The notes beneath the pieces are model-generated. The model saw nothing but the letters and a program-made list of their open reading frames with translations, did not search any database and was not told the DNA's origin. A stretch of 64,000 nucleotides of DNA, taken from NCBI RefSeq assembly GCF_014696675.1, contig NZ_JACJQN010000002.1, forward strand, positions 186,001 through 250,000, given 5' to 3'. This document shows, in pieces, positions 53,919 to 61,844 of the stretch (positions within the stretch are counted from its first letter, which is position 1; every line of letters starts with the position of its first letter). Both the position numbers and the translations under genes were made by a program. The stretch comes from Phormidium tenue FACHB-1052 (GTDB lineage: Bacteria; Cyanobacteriota; Cyanobacteriia; Phormidesmidales; Phormidesmidaceae).

Positions 53919-54815
53919 ATGAAACCTAAGCAATTTATCCTTTTGGGGCTTCCGGGTGTGGGGGCTGAGGCGCAGGCGATCGCATTGGCCGAGCGCTGGC
54001 AAGTTCCCCATATTTCTATGGGGGAGCTGGTGCGTGGGGCGATCGCCGCTGAGACTGCGATTGGCATTGAGGCCCGACCCTACGTAGATGCAGGCGAGCT
54101 GATTCCCGATGCACTGGCCATAAAGCTGATCCGCAAGCGGTTTGAGCAGCCCGATACGATGCTAAAAGGCTGGGTTTTGGATGGGTTTCCGCGCACGCTG
54201 GCCCAAGCCCAGGGGTTTGATGAGTGGTGGGCCGCAGTGGGGCAGCCTCCAGCGACGGTGGCCTACCTCAAAGCGCCGCCTGAGTTTTTAATCATTCGCC
54301 TCTTGAACGAAACCAGCGAAAAACCACCAATTTCTGCTATTCGAGAGCGTTTAGAGAGTTTTCAGCGGTCGTTAGAGCCGTTGCTTGAGCACTATCAACA
54401 GCGATCGCAGCTCGCCACTATCAATGCCAGCCTGTCGTTTGCGGAGGTGGCCAGCGCATTGGCCCAGCTCGGCCAAGAAGACACAGGTGCGGCTAAACTG
54501 ATTCGCGATGAAGCCGAACTCGATGCGCTGTTGGCCAGTGAACCACTGCTGGTGGTCGATTGCATGGCATCTTGGTGTGGCTCTTGTAAACAGGTGACGC
54601 CTGCGATCGACAAGCTGGCCGAGGCCTATGGTAATTCGGTCATGGTTAGAAAAATTGACTTTGACGCCAATCGGCAGATCACCAAGCGATTTGAGCTAAA
54701 GGGCATCCCGGCAGTGATGTTCTTTAAAGATGGCGAACGGCTAGAGACTCTAACTGGCGTCAAGTCTTATCAGGAATACAACGCGGCGGTAACTCGTTTG
54801 TTGGCCCGAAGCTAA
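53919..54815 (+). CDS. Adenylate-kinase-like / thioredoxin fusion
   Basis: A 298-residue fusion. Residues 1-185 follow adenylate kinase: FILLGLPGVGAEAQAIALAE (6-25), HISMGELVRGAI, VLDGFPRTLAQAQGF (87-100) and a short LID-like RLLNETSEKPPISAIRERL. The P-loop, normally GxPGxGKGT, reads G10-L-P-G-V-G-A-E-A: lysine and threonine are lost, so phosphoryl transfer is unlikely. Residues about 195-298 are thioredoxin with the buried Asp214, active site W219-C-G-S-C223 and cis-Pro264 in GIPAVMFF. The redox centre looks functional, with S replacing P. Similar AK-Trx fusions are recalled in cyanobacteria; a redox-linked nucleotide sensor is inference. Confidence 0.85.
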   Translation: MKPKQFILLGLPGVGAEAQAIALAERWQVPHISMGELVRGAIAAETAIGIEARPYVDAGELIPDALAIKLIRKRFEQPDTMLKGWVLDGFPRTLAQAQGFDEWWAAVGQPPATVAYLKAPPEFLIIRLLNETSEKPPISAIRERLESFQRSLEPLLEHYQQRSQLATINASLSFAEVASALAQLGQEDTGAAKLIRDEAELDALLASEPLLVVDCMASWCGSCKQVTPAIDKLAEAYGNSVMVRKIDFDANRQITKRFELKGIPAVMFFKDGERLETLTGVKSYQEYNAAVTRLLARS

Positions 54816-54891
54816 ACGCGGAGAAACTTTGCAGCGGAATGAGACGGTTTCGGTATGGGTGTAATATCCCTGCATCTCCTGACCGCAACCG

Positions 54892-55322
54892 TTATGCAGT
54901 GCTTCACGCCTATGGGTTCATCCAACGACATTCCCAAAGAACTCCTTGCACGTTCTTTATCGGATTGTGAGATCGTTCTACCGTATCCAGATGTCATTGC
55001 GACCATTCATCGCTTACCAGAGTTTGGCCTTCGTTTACTTGGCTGGGAGGGTTGGCTTCGGTATCCTGATAGCCGCTGTGGTCATTCTGCGCGGCATCAG
55101 GGCACAGTCGATCTTTCAAATATATCTATGCAAGGGGCAATGGAACTTTGCATTCGCACGATTGAGCAGGCACACGCCGAAGCGAAGCGCGAGCCAGAGG
55201 CAGCGGAGCTTTATTTTTGTATTATGGTCAACGCCGCCTGACCTTACGCCGTCGCGAGTTCGGTCATTGCGCTTTGGTTGCAATCCACACGTGTCGCGGG
55301 CCGAGTCGCTGAGCCCAGGTCG
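54892..55322 (+). mobile_element. Probable single integron-type gene cassette
   Basis: A 431-bp segment lies between GTTATGC (54891-54897) and GTTAGGC (55322-55328), each resembling the integrase core site G^TTRRRY. It holds one ORF and ends in an attC-like palindrome whose left core overlaps the ORF stop codon. Excision between the two G^TT sites would leave the tag gene intact. No integrase gene is in the window. Confidence 0.45.
54894..55241 (+). CDS. Cassette-borne hypothetical protein
   Basis: A 115-residue protein from ATG at 54894; an ATG at 54912 and one at 54855 are alternatives. Conserved-looking parts are VLPYPDVIATIHRLPEFGLRLLGWEG in pieces, RYPDSRCGHSARHQGTVDLSN, and a C-terminus CIRTIEQAHAEAKREPEAAELYFCIMVNAA. 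I recall closely similar hypothetical proteins being common in integron cassettes and accessory regions of proteobacteria, but give that as memory, not proof. Codon third positions look more A/T-rich than in adjoining genes. Function unknown. Confidence 0.6.
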   Translation: MQCFTPMGSSNDIPKELLARSLSDCEIVLPYPDVIATIHRLPEFGLRLLGWEGWLRYPDSRCGHSARHQGTVDLSNISMQGAMELCIRTIEQAHAEAKREPEAAELYFCIMVNAA

Positions 55323-55328
55323 TTAGGC
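55236..55328 (+). other. attC-like recombination site
   Basis: The ends GCCTGAC (55236-55242) and GTTAGGC (55322-55328) are inverse complements with one mismatch. Inside, GCGAGTTCGGTC (55254-55265) can pair with GGCCGAGTCGC further right with one bulged base, as in integron attC hairpins. Total length 93 bp. The spacer between core and inner stem is longer than usual. Confidence 0.4.
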
Positions 55329-55904
55329 TAATTCTCGGTGGCGGAAGCAGTCTAGTGTGTGGTCGTTGACCATGCCTGCTGCCTGCATGTAGGCGTAGCA
55401 AATGGTGGTGCCCACAAATTTAAAGCCGCGCTGCTTGAGGTCTTTGCTCATGGCATCGGAGGCGGCGGTGCGAGTCGGGGCATCAGCTAGGGTCGGCCAA
55501 ACATTTTGCACGGTTACGCCATCGACAAATTGCCAAATGTAGCGATCGAAGCTGCCGAAGGTTTCTTGTACCTTAAGAAACGCCTGGGCGTTGAGGGTAG
55601 CGGCGGCAATTTTGAGCCGGTTGCGCACAATGCCCGCGTTTTGTAAAAGCTCTTGATGCTTGATCTCGTCGTAGCCAGCAACGATCGCAGGGTCAAAGCC
55701 ATCGAAAGCGGCGCGGAAGTTTTCGCGCTTGCGCAGAATGGTGATCCAGCTCAGCCCGGCCTGGAAGCCATCGAGAATGATGAACTCGAAGTGTTTGGCG
55801 TCGTCGTGCAGCGGCACCCCCCACTCGGTGTCGTGGTAGGCGATTTCAATGGGGTCGGCATGAACCCAGCCGCAGCGGGGTAGGGCGTCGGGGGTGGGGA
55901 GCAT
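55323..55904 (-). CDS. tag: DNA-3-methyladenine glycosylase I
   Basis: Base-excision repair enzyme for 3-methyladenine. The 193-residue product has the zinc-site N-terminal cysteine and histidine in RCGWVHADPIEIAYHDTEWG, then the helix-rich core GFQAGLSWITILRKRENFRAAFDGFDP, and the C-terminal LKQRGFKFVGTTICYAYMQAAGMVNDH with TLDCFRH supplying the second zinc ligands. Its stop codon overlaps the attC-like core site, so its 3' end adjoins the probable cassette. Confidence 0.95.
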   Translation of the reverse strand: MLPTPDALPRCGWVHADPIEIAYHDTEWGVPLHDDAKHFEFIILDGFQAGLSWITILRKRENFRAAFDGFDPAIVAGYDEIKHQELLQNAGIVRNRLKIAAATLNAQAFLKVQETFGSFDRYIWQFVDGVTVQNVWPTLADAPTRTAASDAMSKDLKQRGFKFVGTTICYAYMQAAGMVNDHTLDCFRHRELA

Positions 55905-56069
55905 GGGCTATGGCGGAAAACGATCAATGCAATTGTACTGGTTTAGGCGGTGCGATGGTCAACGATTGTCTAGGGCCATACTTCCTTCCCTAAACAATCC
56001 CAACCCTGAGCGCCATGACTCCAGATTCATCGCTAGTATGGAAAATGTCCTTGCGTTTAGAGAGCACCC

Positions 56070-57227
56070 ATGTCTACCGCTGCGCCCCCCATCCAGCCTC
56101 AGGCCATGGATGACATTAAACACGGTCTGCCCGTCACCATCATCACCGGCTTTTTGGGCAGCGGCAAAACTACCCTGCTTAACCACATTTTGGCCAACCA
56201 GGAAGGGCTCAAAACCGCCGTGCTGGTGAACGAGTTTGGCGAAATCGGAATCGACAACGACCTGCTGATCGCCACCGAAAACAGTGACGACACCATGGTC
56301 GAACTCAGCAACGGCTGTATCTGCTGCACCATCAACAACGACTTGATGGAAGCGGTGTACAAAGTGCTGGAGCGCCAGGACAAAATTGACTATTTAGTAG
56401 TGGAAACCACGGGGCTAGCTGACCCGCTGCCCATCGCCCTGACCTTTTTGGGCACCGAACTGCGCGACATGACCCGGCTCGACTCGATCGTCACCGTGGT
56501 GGATGCTGAGAACTACAGCCTAGATCTCTTCAACAGCCAGGCCGCCCACAACCAGATTGCCTACGGCGACATTATCTTGCTCAACAAGGCCGACCTGGTT
56601 GATGACGCCGATCTCGATCTGCTGGAGGTCAAAATTCGCGACGTCAAAGAGGGCGCTAGAATCCTCCGCACCACTAAGTCGCAGGTGCCGCTGCCGCTGA
56701 TTCTTAGCGTGGGGCTGTTTGAGTCTGATAAATACTTCGGCAGTGACAGCGCCGAGGCTGAGCACGACCATCACGGGCACGATCATCACGACCACGAGGC
56801 CCACGATCACGCCAATTGTGACCACGACCACGGCCACTGTGAGCACGACCACGATGATCATGACCACGCTCACAGTCATGCCCACGGACACCACTCTGAC
56901 CACTTGGCCATCGATGGGTTTACGTCGCTGTCCTTTGCCAGCGATCGCCCCTTTGCCATTCGCAAATTTCAGCACTTTCTTGACAACCTGCTGCCCGAGT
57001 CGGTGTTTCGGGCCAAGGGCATTCTCTGGTTTGACGAAAGCCCCAAGCGCCATATCTTTCACCTCAGTGGCAAGCGCTTTTCCCTCGACGATGACCAGTG
57101 GAAGGGCGAACCCAAGAATCAGCTGGTGCTGATCGGCCAGGGGCTAGACCACGATACCCTGCGCGAACAGCTCAACGCCTGTTTGGGGATTCCTTCCCCG
57201 AAGCGGGGCCAGGGGTTTGGTAAATAG
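56070..57227 (+). CDS. COG0523 (CobW-type) GTPase with His-rich metal loop
   Basis: Metal-handling G3E GTPase of 385 residues. P-loop GFLGSGKTT (27-35), the conserved CICC motif (83-86), VETTGLADP, and NKADL (173-177) are intact. Residues 231-278 are a His/Asp-rich stretch with about 20 histidines, likely a Zn2+, Co2+ or Ni2+ reservoir. The C-terminal domain (about 279-380) has the CobW_C pattern IRKFQHFLDNLLPESVFRAKGILW in pieces. Family members supply metal during zinc limitation or cobalt or nitrile-hydratase maturation; the metal here is inferred only. The Rieske gene follows 15 bp later. Confidence 0.92.
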   Translation: MSTAAPPIQPQAMDDIKHGLPVTIITGFLGSGKTTLLNHILANQEGLKTAVLVNEFGEIGIDNDLLIATENSDDTMVELSNGCICCTINNDLMEAVYKVLERQDKIDYLVVETTGLADPLPIALTFLGTELRDMTRLDSIVTVVDAENYSLDLFNSQAAHNQIAYGDIILLNKADLVDDADLDLLEVKIRDVKEGARILRTTKSQVPLPLILSVGLFESDKYFGSDSAEAEHDHHGHDHHDHEAHDHANCDHDHGHCEHDHDDHDHAHSHAHGHHSDHLAIDGFTSLSFASDRPFAIRKFQHFLDNLLPESVFRAKGILWFDESPKRHIFHLSGKRFSLDDDQWKGEPKNQLVLIGQGLDHDTLREQLNACLGIPSPKRGQGFGK

Positions 57228-57242
57228 AGGAAAACAAAGCCT

Positions 57243-57671
57243 ATGAAGCGTCGAAAGTTTAACAATCTGCTGGCGCTGGGGCTGCTGGCAGGTTCTCTGC
57301 CGGTGGCGATCGCCGCCTGCCAGTCTGACTCCACTTCCGAAACTGGGGCAGACGCCGATGGCGGGTTTGTTCCCTTGGGCACGGTCGCTGACCTCGATGC
57401 CCAGGGCAGCCTGTCCAACGAAAATTTGCAGGGCAAAAATCTGGCGGTCATCCGCGACCCCGACGCTCCAGATACTCTAATTGCCGTAAGTGCGGTCTGC
57501 ACCCACGCAGGCTGCACCGTGGCCTGGAATGGCGAACAAAGCCTGTTTGCCTGCCCCTGCCACGGCAGCAACTTTAACCCAGACGGCACCGTTGACTCTG
57601 GGCCGGCGCGGGATCCTCTAGAGACCTTTGAGGCCAAGGTTGAGGGCGATCAGGTGTTGGTCAAGGTTTAG
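57243..57671 (+). CDS. Rieske-type [2Fe-2S] lipoprotein
   Basis: A 142-residue exported Rieske protein distinct from PetC, which has 180 residues and a transmembrane anchor. An N-terminal RR (residues 3-4) and hydrophobic stretch lead to the lipobox AIAAC (cysteine 26), so it is probably a Tat-exported lipoprotein. The cluster-binding motifs are intact: CTHAGC (C86, H88, C91) and CPCHGSNF (C104, H107, with C106). C91 and C106 form the usual disulfide. The partner redox protein is unknown. It is 15 bp after the CobW-type gene, which suggests cotranscription. Confidence 0.88.
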   Translation: MKRRKFNNLLALGLLAGSLPVAIAACQSDSTSETGADADGGFVPLGTVADLDAQGSLSNENLQGKNLAVIRDPDAPDTLIAVSAVCTHAGCTVAWNGEQSLFACPCHGSNFNPDGTVDSGPARDPLETFEAKVEGDQVLVKV

Positions 57672-57769
57672 GGTGTCTGGTTTAGGGTTTAAGGGCTAAC
57701 CCAAATTTTGCGCCTTTACCCTCTTTTCTCTGTTGCCTCATCGTCCCCCGTTCGCAGGAGGCTTAGGCT

Positions 57770-58270
57770 ATGACCGACAAAGGAGCGCAACTGCATATCG
57801 ACTGCCTCGCCTGCCAGATATTGGCGGGCGCGCAGCCGGTACCCGGTGGCACCATCGCCGAGAACCCCTGGTGGGTGGCTGACCACTGCGTTGGCCCCTA
57901 CGGTCTAGGGTCGGTGGTGGTCAAAACCCGCACCCACCGTGAAAACCTGTGGGAGTTGTCGATGGCTGAGTCAGCCTCGATGGGGCCGTTTTTGCAGCAG
58001 ATGTCGGAGGCGATCGCCCTAGCCATGGCCGCAGAGCGAGTCTACGTCAGCCTCTGGGTCGATCAACCCCCCTACCACGTTCACTTTGTGCTGCAACCCC
58101 GCTACCCCGACGGTCACCATCCCGAAGAATTGGGGCTTAAGGGTCTAGAGCTACAGGTGTTTCGCACTCTGGGTAAGCCCCCTAGCGAGGCCGAGATGGC
58201 CGAGGCTGCCGATCGCATCCGCACCGTGTGGCAGCAGAAGTTTTCTCCCCAGGCGTCGTGCGAGTCGTAG
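57770..58270 (+). CDS. HIT-like protein with altered His triad
   Basis: A 166-residue histidine-triad-type protein. The core C-x2-C pair (DCLACQIL) and [15 protein letters not shown] are HIT/GalT-like. The triad motif, normally HxHxH, reads [10 protein letters not shown] (H103, H105, V107): first and second histidines are kept, including the usual nucleophile, but the third is valine. Catalysis may still be possible, or it may bind nucleotides only. Its 3' end overlaps dtd by 13 bp, suggesting translational coupling. Confidence 0.8.
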   Translation: MTDKGAQLHIDCLACQILAGAQPVPGGTIAENPWWVADHCVGPYGLGSVVVKTRTHRENLWELSMAESASMGPFLQQMSEAIALAMAAERVYVSLWVDQPPYHVHFVLQPRYPDGHHPEELGLKGLELQVFRTLGKPPSEAEMAEAADRIRTVWQQKFSPQASCES

Positions 58271-58710
58271 TGCAGCGAGTGACGGCTTCTAGCGTCACCG
58301 TAGATGGCGAAATCGTAGGCAAAATTGAGCGGGGACTGACCCTGCTGGTGGGCATTGCTCCTACCGACACCGCCGCCGAACTGGGCTGGATGGCGCGTAA
58401 ATGTCTCGATCTACGGCTGTTTCCGTCGCCGGGTAGCGACCGTTGGGATCGCTCCGTGCAAGAGATTCAGGGCGAGATTTTGGTGGTCAGCCAGTTCACC
58501 CTCTACGGCGACTGCCGCAAGGGACGGCGACCTTCCTTCGATGGAGCGGCACCGCCAGCCCAGGCCGAAGCGCTGTACGACGATTTTGTGACTCTGCTCC
58601 GGGATAGTGGATTGCGAGTCGAAACCGGCAAATTTGGCGCAATGATGCAGGTCGAAATCCACAACGATGGCCCAGTGACGCTGCTCTTGGAGCGAGAAGC
58701 CCCAGCGTAG
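58258..58710 (+). CDS. dtd: D-aminoacyl-tRNA deacylase
   Basis: Removes D-amino acids mischarged to tRNA. From GTG at 58258 the product has 150 residues and starts [17 protein letters not shown], the expected N-terminus; the longer upstream frame is not family-like. Motifs: [18 protein letters not shown], and [10 protein letters not shown] near the C-terminus with the GP cis motif that excludes L-aminoacyl groups. It overlaps the HIT-like gene by 13 bp. Confidence 0.95.
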   Translation: MRVVVQRVTASSVTVDGEIVGKIERGLTLLVGIAPTDTAAELGWMARKCLDLRLFPSPGSDRWDRSVQEIQGEILVVSQFTLYGDCRKGRRPSFDGAAPPAQAEALYDDFVTLLRDSGLRVETGKFGAMMQVEIHNDGPVTLLLEREAPA

Positions 58711-58778
58711 AGACCCCAAGGGTTCTGCGGCAGCTCTGGTCTGCTAACCCGCAAACCCTGGCTAGAACCCTGGGGTCT
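58711..58778. terminator. Long hairpin between dtd and Uma2 genes
   Basis: AGACCCCAAGGGTTCT (58711-58726) is complementary to AGAACCCTGGGGTCT (58764-58778) with one bulge; 37-nt loop. It starts at the dtd stop and ends 6 bp before the Uma2 stop. Probably a bidirectional terminator, with no T-run. Confidence 0.5.
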
Positions 58779-58784
58779 GCCTGG

Positions 58785-59369
58785 TTAAGGATTCAACACC
58801 TGTGCTGCTGTCAGCGCCTTGGCTGGGGCTAATTCGGTCAATAGGGTTGAGGCGATTTCCGCTGCTCCCTCAAAGGTCTCTGTTTCGTACAGGCCTTCTA
58901 CCAGGGTTAGCACCGTTACCCGCTGAGCAATTGGGTCTACAATCCAATACTCGGCAATGCCACGGGCTTCGTACTGCGATCGCTTGTAGCGATAGTCACG
59001 GTCAATGTTTTTCTTCCCAGGCGATACGACCTCTACCACTAACCGGGGCGGCGGCATGTCGATGGTGACGGTGGAGCGGGGGGCGTTTTCTAGGGCGATC
59101 GCCAGTTCGTCTGACAGCACCATCAGGTCGGGCAAGCGCACCGTAGCCCGTGATCCCAACACCGACACCTCAGTTTTCATCGTCAGATATTGAGGGAGCA
59201 GGCCCGCCTGCAAAAAGTAAGCCAGCAGAGCCATGGCGACGCGACGATTCAGCTCACTCTCGGTGGGCATAGCGATCAGTTCCCCATTTTCTAGCTCGTA
59301 GCGGGTGTCGGTGCCATCGTCGTAGGCAAAAAAGTCGTCAAGACTCATAAGAGTGGCGGCAACGGTCAC
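58785..59369 (-). CDS. Uma2-family protein (DUF820)
   Basis: A 194-residue protein of the restriction-endonuclease-like Uma2/DUF820 family, abundant in cyanobacteria. The start is GTG at 59369, nine bases after GGAGGG; the open frame extends 30 codons upstream without support. MSLDDFFAYDDGTDTRYELENGELIAMP in pieces, VRLPDLMVLSDE (Asp of PD) and LVVEVVSPGKKNIDRDYRYKRSQYEARGIAEYWIVDP (E-x-K-type residues) are intact. The function is unknown. Single gene. Confidence 0.88.
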   Translation of the reverse strand: MTVAATLMSLDDFFAYDDGTDTRYELENGELIAMPTESELNRRVAMALLAYFLQAGLLPQYLTMKTEVSVLGSRATVRLPDLMVLSDELAIALENAPRSTVTIDMPPPRLVVEVVSPGKKNIDRDYRYKRSQYEARGIAEYWIVDPIAQRVTVLTLVEGLYETETFEGAAEIASTLLTELAPAKALTAAQVLNP

Positions 59370-59508
59370 GGTGTTTTGCCCTCCAACAGAACGTGCCTGA
59401 GCTTCTATTATCGCAGCATAGAATTGAGGGCCAACGACACAAGACCTATGGTGATGCATTTAGCTACGAACACACTGCCGATCGATCCTGGTGAAAGCCT
59501 ATGTACCC

Positions 59509-60198
59509 CTACGCGACGGTGACTGATTCGGGCAGCACCATGCGGTAGCCCATACCCCGCACGGTTTCGATCGCCCCGCTGCCCAGCTTTTTACGCAGAT
59601 AGCCCACATAGACATCGACAATGTTAGAGCCGGGATCATAGCCGTAGCCCCAGGCCAGATCGAGGAGCTGCTCGCGGCTGAGCACCTGCCCGGCGTGGCG
59701 CATAAAGGTTTCGGTGAGAATAAATTCGCGCGCCGATAGCTCGATGGGTTGCCCACTCACCTGCACCTGGCGAGTCATTAGATCGAGCACTACGGGGCCG
59801 ACGGTGAGGGTGGTTTTGGCGGCATCGGCGGGTGCCTGGGCCGATCGCAGCCGGGCGCGAATGCGGGCCAGCAGTTCTTCAAAGCGAAAGGGCTTGGTGA
59901 CGTAGTCGTCGGCCCCGGCCTCTAGACCAGTGACTTTGTCGTAAAGGTCGTCGCGGGCGGTGAGCAAAATAATCGGTTTGGTAAAGCCCTGGCCGCGCAG
60001 CGCCTCTAGCACTGTCATGCCGTCGCGATCGGGTAGACCCAGATCGAGAATTATCAGGTCAAATTCGCCGTCGAGGGCCAAGGCAATGCCGGTTTCGCCA
60101 TCAGCACCGTGGGTGGTGATAAAGCCGTTGGCCTGGAGCCCTTTTTCTAAAAAGGAAACGATGCGGGGTTCGTCTTCAATAATGAGAAGGCGGCTCAT
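59509..60198 (-). CDS. OmpR-family response regulator
   Basis: A 229-residue regulator with an intact receiver: acidic pocket E8-D9, phospho-acceptor D52 in LIILDLGLPDRDG, switch T in LLTARDD, and the lysine in VTKPF. The DNA-binding winged helix (about 130-222) has LSAREFILTETFMRHAGQVLSREQLL and VDVYVGYLRKKLG. The upstream histidine kinase gene overlaps it by 4 bp (ATGA), so they form a cognate pair. It is most similar in layout to CopR/CusR/QseB-type regulators; the signal is unknown. Confidence 0.93.
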   Translation of the reverse strand: MSRLLIIEDEPRIVSFLEKGLQANGFITTHGADGETGIALALDGEFDLIILDLGLPDRDGMTVLEALRGQGFTKPIILLTARDDLYDKVTGLEAGADDYVTKPFRFEELLARIRARLRSAQAPADAAKTTLTVGPVVLDLMTRQVQVSGQPIELSAREFILTETFMRHAGQVLSREQLLDLAWGYGYDPGSNIVDVYVGYLRKKLGSGAIETVRGMGYRMVLPESVTVA

Positions 60199-61667
60199 AG
60201 ATGGGGTTCCGGGAGCGGTTTGAGGGGCAAAACCAGGGTAAAGGTAGCGCCCTGATCGGGCTGACTGGCGAGCTGAATAGTGCCGCCGTGGGCCTGCACG
60301 ATCGCCTGCACAATCGCCAGCCCCAGGCCAGAGCCATCGGAGCGGGTGTAGCGACTCTTGCCGCGCACAAAGCGCTGAAAAATACGAGTTTGATCGGCCA
60401 GGTCGATGCCTTCGCCGCTGTCGCGCACCCAGAGGTTTACCTGGTGGCGGTGTCTGCTTGAGCCCAGAGCAATGGTGTCACCGATGCGGGTGTGCTGGGT
60501 GGCGTTTTGTGCCAGATTTACGATTGCCTCGGTGAGGCGCTGGCGATCGCCCACAATCTGCCCATCGCCCACCGCCTCAAGCTGCCAGCGGCGATCGCCC
60601 AGGGCAGTAATTTTGGCATACAGCTCTTCGGTAAACGCTGTCAGATCAATCGGTTCGGGAAACAAAAAGTCAGGCCGCTCGGCTTTGGCCAGCAGCATTA
60701 GCTCGTCGATGAAACGGCTCATGCGATCGAGTTCATCAATCACAATGTCGAGGGTTTCCTGCTGCTCTTGGGGGGTAGTGCCCATCAGCTCCAGGTGGCC
60801 GCGAATGATGGTGATTGGGGTACGCAGCTCGTGGCCCACGTCGTTGAGCAGCTGCCGTTGGCTGTTGAAGGTGCCCTCAATGCGATCGAGCATGTCGTTG
60901 AAGGTGCGGGTGAGTTCGGCAATGTCGCCCGCCGACCTATCGAGGGGAATGCGCTCAGTCAGGTTTGACTCGGTGATCGAGCGGGCCGTTTGACTCAGCA
61001 GCCGCAGGGGTGCCAGCACCTTGCCCGCCGCCAACCAGGCCAGGGCGGAGGCGATCGCCAGTACCACCAGCGACACCTGGGTAATAATGAGCACCGACTC
61101 GGTCACTTCGGCGCGATCGCGGCTGATCATGTGGGTGACCACAAACATGCCCCTCACCTCCCCCGCCGCTGTAATGGGTTCGGCCAGGTAGAGCACCGTG
61201 CCCGAGAGGGTCGTTTCACCATCTTGCTCCGGCAGAGTTAAAGCTTCCCACTGCTGCATGAGGGAGCTGTCGGGGCGCAGAGCCACTGGTAGCGCCAGCG
61301 AACTGGCCTTATAAAACTGGCCATCGACAATGGCTAGCAGGTACTCGTTGTCTTCTGGGACATTGCGCGACAGAAATACGTCAAAAATTGCCTTGATGTC
61401 ATTACCAAAGGGCTGTCCGGTCTCCGGATTTCTGCCGTTGCGCAGCTGCCGAAACTCTTCTACCTCCTGGTAAAGCGACTGCTCAACCCGCTCTTCTAGT
61501 CGCGACAGCAAAATTTGCCGCACCGCCAACACCGAAGCCACGCTCGAAATCACCATTAGCAGCAGGTACCACAGCAAAATGCGGGTGCGGGCTTCTCCCC
61601 ACATCTGCCGCCAGCCGCCGGGGGCATGGGGCGTTGGGGGAAGTTTCGGTAAGGCAGGAGGTTTCAA
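60195..61667 (-). CDS. Sensor histidine kinase with HAMP domain
   Basis: A 490-residue membrane kinase. Two helices flank a periplasmic domain: ILLWYLLLMVISSVASVLAV (about 30-49) and QVSLVVLAIASALAWLAAGK (about 198-220). Then HAMP (about 220-270), the phospho-acceptor in LNDVGHELRTPITIIRGHLEL, N-box VNLAQNATQHT, and G-boxes DSGEGIDLAD and GSGLGLAIVQAI. All catalytic boxes are present. The periplasmic domain (about 150 residues) is not recognised. It lies upstream of, and overlaps, the response regulator gene. Confidence 0.93.
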   Translation of the reverse strand: MKPPALPKLPPTPHAPGGWRQMWGEARTRILLWYLLLMVISSVASVLAVRQILLSRLEERVEQSLYQEVEEFRQLRNGRNPETGQPFGNDIKAIFDVFLSRNVPEDNEYLLAIVDGQFYKASSLALPVALRPDSSLMQQWEALTLPEQDGETTLSGTVLYLAEPITAAGEVRGMFVVTHMISRDRAEVTESVLIITQVSLVVLAIASALAWLAAGKVLAPLRLLSQTARSITESNLTERIPLDRSAGDIAELTRTFNDMLDRIEGTFNSQRQLLNDVGHELRTPITIIRGHLELMGTTPQEQQETLDIVIDELDRMSRFIDELMLLAKAERPDFLFPEPIDLTAFTEELYAKITALGDRRWQLEAVGDGQIVGDRQRLTEAIVNLAQNATQHTRIGDTIALGSSRHRHQVNLWVRDSGEGIDLADQTRIFQRFVRGKSRYTRSDGSGLGLAIVQAIVQAHGGTIQLASQPDQGATFTLVLPLKPLPEPHL

Positions 61668-61844
61668 CGTTGGTTTTTGCTCAACATCACGAACTCAGCC
61701 CCACCCCATCGTTAGATGGCTACATCCGGGTCTAGTGGAGGACAGTAGACCGCTATCTAACTGGTGAAGGATTCACCGCAGCAAAAGTTCCTGCTCTCAA
61801 AGGCTGGGCCATGTGTTGGCATGCCCAATGTGTGGCCTTACTCA

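Noticed and set aside
54946-55326. A second ORF overlapping the cassette gene in another frame
   Set aside because: It is a shadow; the frame starting at 54894 is the one that gives a protein-like sequence and a stop in the attC core.
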